DNA of 15,006 bases from Pigoraptor vietnamica (taxonomy: Eukaryota; Opisthokonta; Filasterea): positions 1 to 15,006 of the forward strand of contig CALSCQ010001057.1 in NCBI GenBank assembly GCA_943704525.1. The letters are read 5' to 3'. Within the stretch, counting starts at the first letter, position 1. Each line of letters begins with the position of its first letter. Position numbers and translations under genes: made by a program. Under the pieces are notes generated by a model, which did no database searches, was not told the DNA's origin, and worked only from the letters and a program-made list of their open reading frames with translations. Positions 9,556 to 15,006 of this stretch are shown here, one piece after another.

Positions 9556-12500
9556 TCACAGGCGAGGCGTGGGCACTGGCTCGCACGTCTCGCAGAAGCG
9601 GCGGATGTGCATGGCGAGTCTAGACATGCGCTCCGGGAACTGCGGTCGCCAGTTCGTGCACCAGTCAGACTCAATTCAAGCGAAATCGATGACATCGACA
9701 CAGAGCACCATTCACAAATTCATGCGAACACGGCAACGCCCTTTACCGTATTGCCTGCGTAAGCATCGCACGCGCTGGAAAAGTGTGGGGCAGGGCGTAC
9801 GGACAACATGGACGTGCCATGAAGCGTGACAAGCGACTCCTCGTACAGAGCGACGGCCACGACGGCGTCAGCGACCGTTGCCTCTGAGCGGAGACTCAGC
9901 CGGGCATGCGCGAGAGCAAGGTGCGTCCTGTCACATTTACTTGCATGTGAGGAGACAATGAAATCATGACATGTTTGACACGTTGCCTGACTCTCAGGAA
10001 AAAATTATGCTTGACTCAGAAGATGAAGAGTACGTGGCCGCACTCACATGACATCGAGACACGTCAAAGGGATTTCCGTTGCGTGCACTCCCGACCCACG
10101 CGCACGCCGACTCGCGACGTAATAACGCTTGATGAGTTCTCGCGCGTCCGCGGTCAGAACCACTCGCAAGTCCGCGGCATAACGCAGCAGCTGTGAGGAT
10201 GCAGACGAATCCAGACACCAAAATTAGTGTACTATTAAGAGTCAGAAAACCCTCACCGTTGCAGCACAAAACCTTGCATGCATGTTGTGCACACCACTGC
10301 CTGCCAAATGCTTTTTCACAGCGACCCACCACGACCAGCTCGGCGTAATCGATGGCGGGAAACGCAGCGTGTATCTCTCGCTCGTCGGCGTCCTGCAGCC
10401 GAGTGGAAAGGTACTGCGCAGAGAACGCCTCATCGAGCCTAGACAAGTCGGAGGGACTGGCCGCGGCGCAATCCAAAACAATGTCCACCGCACTAAAAAT
10501 GGACAGGCACAATCGGAAGTAAGGCAATGGTCGGTTTTTCGCGCCGCAGACTACTGAGTTTTTCACTCTGACACTTACGCAAAAAGCTTCCGCGGGATAC
10601 CCGCGACAAGTTCCTGCACGCAACGGAAGGATGCAACCAAGTGGCCCATTATGTTCCGCAGTGAGTGAAGTTATTCAGCAATCTGAATTCACGTCTAAAT
10701 TAGCAACTGAGCATGGTACGCACCATCCCGCGCCGTGTGCTCGAAGACTGGCCGAGGACAGGTACTGGAAGCTGTCCGTCGGTGGACAGCCAAAAGCCGC
10801 ACTTGGCGCGCACGGACATCGGCGAATGCTTGTTGCTCCACACGCCCGAAATGTCCGCCTCCGACGCCTGTGGGACCATGCAGCGCGCGGTGCGTTCGTC
10901 CAGCACTGCAACATGCAGACATCAATGCGCACGTACGCGATCCCAATCTATAATGCTAAGCCATGTGCACGAAGGAAAAGCATTCACTCACACTCTATTA
11001 GCTTGTCCCTTTCGGACGCCTTCAGGCCATCGATTCCCGCAATAAGGCAGGCGCCCGTCGGGGCAATAGTTGCGAGACCACCTGGAGAGTAATGTGTTAG
11101 AACTTCAGCAGGTTTAGTATAGGACAAAAATCGCCGAATCGAGACGAATAATCAAAGGGCACTGACCGTCCACGAAATGGCACTTCCAGAGGCCATCATA
11201 GCGCGCGCACGGCAGCACTCCGCCCAGGGACCGCGAGGTCACCGCTTCCGCACTTTCCAGCCCGCAACACGACGCCAGCACGTGGGATGCGTAGGTCAGC
11301 AGGCGCGCCGCGAGGCCATCGCAATTGGCCGAACCGGCAAGGAAGGTGAGAGGCACGCGGCCGTCCGCAGTACCACCAACGCACGACGCGGATGATGCAA
11401 TCGCCAGGAGGAGAACCAGGCGAAGTCGACTGTAGGCGCCTGGCGGCACAAGATCGCCTGGGTTGTGAACGTGCGACAGCTCAGTTTGTGGACTACACCA
11501 TAACCACAAAAACCTGCAAGCATAATTCGAATATAAAGAACGGACCTGCGAAGAGCTCGGCAAGGCACTGCGGGAGCGACCAAGGGGATTCTGCGGCAAT
11601 TTTTAGGGCCTCTGCGACGACAGCTGCGCGGAATGACAAATGAGTAATCCTTCGCGTCACGTGCCTCATAACCATTCGACGTACCCGAACTTCCGCTGCA
11701 CGCTACCCGCGCCTATTGATGTCCATGCGCAGGTTAGATGAGCATTGAAATTCACGCAATAACCTTAAATCCGCTCACCAAGGCTACGGGCTTCCGAGTC
11801 ACCGACTGCGCCTATTGTGAGATCGTGTCAATATCTTATCCAGTCGTAACTGACTTATTGGGCACATCAAAACACACGGATGACACGTGCACTCACGCAC
11901 CTCGATAAAGGGGACGATTGCTTCCCTGCCCATCCCGTCAGATGACGGCTGAAGTCCAACAATCCCCACAACCTCAATGGGCTCCCCTGCACGTGACCTT
12001 GCCTCAGCACAGTGGCCTTACGCCAAAGCCGATTGGAGAAGTCGAAAGTAGGTCGCTCACCAATCATAAGCGAATCGCCCTCTCCAAAGGCAACGTCCGA
12101 GTATACCTCGTCTGCGATACATCACAAAATGAGCACTCTCCAACTCGCGGCAAAGGTGCTGTCGGACACACTCACCGGTGAGCACGAAGTAGGCGTCCCC
12201 GCGCACAAAGTCATTCACTTTGCCAATGACGCACTCTATAACGAATGCAATGAGACATAGAGCATCGGTGGAGTTGCCAACAAGTAACCGTCGTTTCCCA
12301 CCCCCTCCCAACACGACGGCATGTATTATCGCAGTACAATACAATGATACCACACCGATGATGCGCCGGTGTGCGACCTGCTCGTCCGCATTGGCTCCGC
12401 AGTTGTCGCACACAATTGTCGCTGGAAATCTACCGCGATAGCCTCGACCATCAGCAAAGTCTGACGAACACATCAAAGTTGCGCAGCACTCACCGCCCGT

Positions 12501-13570
12501 GACCAAAACCGAGGGTGATCGAAAGCATCTTATTCGCGTGGTGGCGCGGACACGTCGCGTTCTGGCACTTGTAAAACACGCGACGTCTGCGGAGAAAATG
12601 AAAGAACCGCGCGCGATGTGAGTCGCCCGCAATACTAAAGGGAAACCGGCGGACTGTCTGCAAAGCACACGCACACAATTACCCACACGACAACCTTGCG
12701 ATACACTCACATCTTCTTGAGGACGGGCGTGAGTGACGTGACGATGCCGCGGCAGGACACCAGGCGCGCGGGTCCCCGGGAAGCGACCTCGCCGAGGAAC
12801 TTGGACACTGCGCCGCCACAGCCCATGCGATAGCTCGGCTCCGGCACCGACTCGTACACGATGTGCACCGACAGACCATCCCAGGGGTTTTCCGCGAGGG
12901 GAAGCGGCGAGTCCACTCTGATCGAGTTGAAAATCCGCAGCACGGCCTGGAGAAGCGCCACACAATTATAGCCGACGAACATGGAGAATTGAGTAATACA
13001 AAACGAAGAAAGGTTATACGTCGACACTCCACATCCCTCGCGGAAGGCCCTCGCGAACGCGGCGTTGTCGTGGAGCGCCATGTTCCCAAGCGCCGCTGAC
13101 AGCCACAGGTCACGCAGAAATGGCCCATTGCGCGCACATTCAGCACACGGCATAGGCAGTTCGAAAGTACAACTACTAATTGCCCTCATCTACAAAGAAG
13201 TCTGGCCTCCTAACGAGTAACGACAAGAAAGCTTGCACGGCTCACTGTCAAAATCCGCCAGCTCGCACAGATCCACTCGCGCAGTGAGAGTGGCGCCACT
13301 GCCGCCGTCGTTCGCTGACGTGATGGCCGCGATCAGCGAAGAAATATCGTCGCGCGCGAATGCGTCGGAGAGCGAGATGGCGTCCGAAGTGACTTTCGCG
13401 CCGCTGTGAGTGGCATCCACCTGACGCGAATAAAGCGACGACATAGAGACGACGCATGATGACGAGTGCGTGCTAATCCACTTTACGGCTGCGTCGACTG
13501 GAGTCACGGAACGTGTGTGCAAAGCACGCAGAGGGACTGGGAGTGTGAGGGAGGGGACGACGGAGTCCAT
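9556..13570 (-). CDS. MCMDC2: MCM domain-containing protein 2 homologue (meiotic MCM-like protein), complete
   Basis: Eighteen exons from high to low coordinate: 13570-13246, 13095-13028, 12946-12711, 12586-12494, 12429-12302, 12235-12176, 12111-12061, 11986-11901, 11811-11779, 11702-11546, 11457-11167, 11081-10992, 10905-10724, 10613-10579, 10492-10330, 10190-10048, 9927-9747, 9639-9556; about 801 aa (human near 680). All phases close. MCMDC2 and fly Mei-217/Mei-218 act in meiotic recombination. Seen: N-terminal FDTALGNMALHD, RGIVTSLTPVLKK, an MCM zinc site (C217-x4-C222, C248-x2-C251), GEPIEVVGIVG, FIEAQSVTRKP, DLVPPGAYSRL, DKLIELLDERT, KCGFWLSTDG, KRYYVASRRAR, LALAHARLSL and a basic helical C-terminus. 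Walker A and B positions are degenerate. The ATG at 13570 is the first in frame. Exon 5 could instead end at 12356 (18 residues shorter), exon 15 at 10336, and the exon 10 start is the least certain. Alternatives MCM8 and MCM9 are unlikely because they keep intact ATPase motifs. Confidence 0.88.
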
Positions 13571-13916
13571 CTCTTCCTCCCGCAAGCAACAGTCCAGCCA
13601 ACTAATGCGTTGCAAATCTTGAGGAGTAGAACGCGATATGTCTTTTACGAGCCCAGAATGGAGTGAAAAGAAAAAAGAAAGAGAAAGAAAAAACGAAATA
13701 AAACACGAGAGAGGGCACTTGTAGTAATATTGAACTGACGAGCCGAAAAACGGATCCTGTTAGTCGAAGGCGAGTAACGGAACCGGTCCCTCATTCGTTA
13801 CTCCGCCAAAGTTTCCCGCGCGACTGAAACACGTTCGCCTGCGCGCGCATTTGCGTTCCACTGCATTGGCGCAATTGTAGGTGCGTCTCCAAGGGACTCC
13901 GGCCTCTTCGCACATA
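13571..13916. promoter_or_regulatory. Divergent promoter region shared by MCMDC2 and MIS18
   Basis: The start codons of the two head-to-head genes are only 346 bp apart, so promoters and 5' UTRs of both must lie here unless upstream non-coding exons exist. A purine tract at about 13659-13715 (GAAAAGAAAAAAGAAAG and similar, T/C-rich on the MCMDC2 strand) is the most marked feature and may be nucleosome-free. No TATA box in a convincing position was seen. A possible upstream coding extension of MCMDC2 (open frame to about 13615) has no ATG. Confidence 0.6.
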
Positions 13917-14951
13917 ATGGACGCCTCCGAGGGCGCCCCCGCCACCCCTGTGATGAGCAACCCCGTCGTGTTCCAGTGCAAGCGCTGCTACTTCGTCGTC
14001 GGTGACTCGTTTGCGTGGATTACTGCCGACCGCGAACTCAATGCGGTCGTGTTGCAAGGTGAATGCCGTTGTGTGTGCGTGGATGCGATTGTTGCCGTTG
14101 TTACAATCGACTCAAATGCCTCCGTGTGCTTGTGTTCCCCACATACACAGACGCGTCGCCAAATGTCATTGTGGAGGATGTATTGGAAACGTCTTCGTCA
14201 GGGCGCGACATGGGCAGGTGCGTACCGCTGCTATCGTGCACAGCCTGGCGGCAATCTGCATTGTGTGTGCAGCAATAGCTAGTTTGTGTGCGTAACGCGC
14301 GATTCTCTTTCAACGCATGCCCTCATTTGCCCACACGCTTTCACAGCACATACAACGTCTTCAGCTGCCGCAACTGCAAGGAGCGCCTGGGTCGCATCTA
14401 CAGAACAACCGCACGGCATCTCGACGATTACAGGTGTGCATCAGTCGTTCCAAATCAGTCTTCTAACAAAACGAGTGTTATGCGAGCACTATTTTGTCCA
14501 CTAATTATGGGGGAGGGCGTTAATTTCGGTGTTTCTTCCTCCCAGGGATTCGTATACTTTGGACGTAGGGAGCGTATGTAGGTACGTGCTCTTGTCGTGT
14601 TGCTATGCACCCCTGTCTTCACTCTTGTGCAAATTCCGAATGGCGTGCGGACGGTCCACTCGCTGCGTGACTGTGACTCACGCTGTGCCCGTCGCAGTTA
14701 TCAGCTGGGCTCAAAACTGGAGCGGCAGACGATCCCCGACGAACTGTACGACATGCGCAACATCCACGAGGCCCACGAAGAAATCGTCAAAGTGCGTGCT
14801 GTCACTTGCTGTTTTCCCCCCCTCTCGACTTTCTGCGACCTACACGTGCGTGCAACGTGGCTCAAAATTATTCCTTGTGCTGCAGATGGAGAGTGCAATA
14901 CTCCTTATGAACGAACGAATCACACTGCTCGAACAGTTGGTGAGGGACAAT
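13917..14951 (+). CDS. MIS18: Mis18 centromere protein, 3' end beyond the window
   Basis: Six exons: 13917-14058, 14151-14217, 14347-14433, 14546-14581, 14698-14791, 14886-14951, 164 codons so far. Mis18 proteins form a complex that licenses centromeres for loading of the histone H3 variant CENP-A. Seen: first zinc pair C21-x2-C24 (FQCKRC), then VVGDSFAW; an acidic loop with NVIVEDVLET; second zinc pair C77-x2-C80 (FSCRNC), then LGRIYRTTARHLDDYRD; SYQLGS at 111-116; and a helical, probably coiled-coil segment (MESAILLMNERITLLEQL) like the C-terminal oligomerisation helix of Mis18alpha/beta. This order is the Mis18 variant of the Yippee fold; plain Yippee proteins lack the LGS-plus-coil ending. 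The start ATG lies in ACATAATGG. The last donor is taken as GTGAGT at 14952; an earlier GTGAGG after EQL at 14940 would also keep phase. Introns are short (92-129 bp). Confidence 0.88.
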
Positions 14952-15006
14952 GTGAGTAAATCACCGCACACGCCTCTTCCCGCCTCCTTCCCGCCTTCCT
15001 CCCCCC
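14952..15006 (+). other. Start of the next MIS18 intron
   Basis: The stretch begins GTGAGTAAAT and becomes C/T-rich to the window edge without a stop-containing exon that can be recognised. The remaining C-terminal codons of MIS18 should follow to the right. Confidence 0.6.

Noticed and set aside
9272-9701. Overlapping minus-strand ORFs as an extra gene or alternative end of MCMDC2
   Set aside because: The phase-correct last exon 9639-9556 (FPERMSRLAMHIRRFCETC) ends MCMDC2 naturally. The ORFs here run in other frames or into the spacer without similarity.
12057-12965. Minus-strand ORF of 302 codons as a single gene
   Set aside because: Parts of it match MCMDC2 in frame, but other parts cross clear introns and are out of frame with the zinc-site exon. 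The spliced model explains it better.
13190-13615. Independent 141-codon minus-strand protein
   Set aside because: It begins at TTG rather than ATG, and its 3' half fits MCMDC2 exon 1 up to a GTGAGC donor at 13245. The remaining C-terminal residues are intron.

Overview
The window is nuclear DNA of an intron-dense eukaryote. Almost every gene is cut into exons of about 30-340 bp with GT-AG junctions (donors mostly GTGAGT, GTGCGT or GTGGGT). Several introns are full of GT/CA, GA and CT microsatellites, and no long uninterrupted prokaryote-like ORF stands up. I cannot name the species. The gene set (PP6-type phosphatase, ER Sec63, MCMDC2-type meiotic MCM protein, Mis18) together with a probable minor-spliceosome (U12) intron fits a unicellular or early-branching lineage that kept an ancestral, intron-rich gene structure. 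All exon models were read by eye: I joined exons so that splice phases match and checked the joined protein against remembered family members. No alignment program was run.

Layout. (1) 1-2082, plus strand: the 3' part of a PP6 catalytic-subunit gene (PPP6C/SIT4 family), seven exons visible, 5' end outside the window. One of its introns has AT-AC ends and a U12-like branch site. (2) 2083-3572: about 1.5 kb without a recognisable gene, holding an 86-bp (GT)n tract. (3) 3573-9236, plus strand: a complete 19-exon SEC63 gene (about 740 aa) with DnaJ domain, three membrane segments, Brl domain and acidic tail; its last intron appears to use a GC donor. (4) 9237-9555: short convergent spacer. (5) 13570-9556, minus strand: a complete 18-exon gene for an MCMDC2-like protein (about 801 aa) with an MCM zinc site but degenerate ATPase motifs. 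(6) 13571-13916: 346-bp divergent spacer. (7) 13917-14951, plus strand: the 5' six exons of a Mis18 (Yippee-like fold) centromere protein, running off the right edge.

The genes do not form one pathway. PP6 and SEC63 are general cell-function genes, with long introns (mean near 200 bp) loaded with simple repeats. MCMDC2 and MIS18 act in meiotic recombination and centromere maintenance respectively. They share one divergent promoter region and have short introns (mean near 100 bp) almost free of microsatellites. The change in intron style falls at about 9.24 kb.
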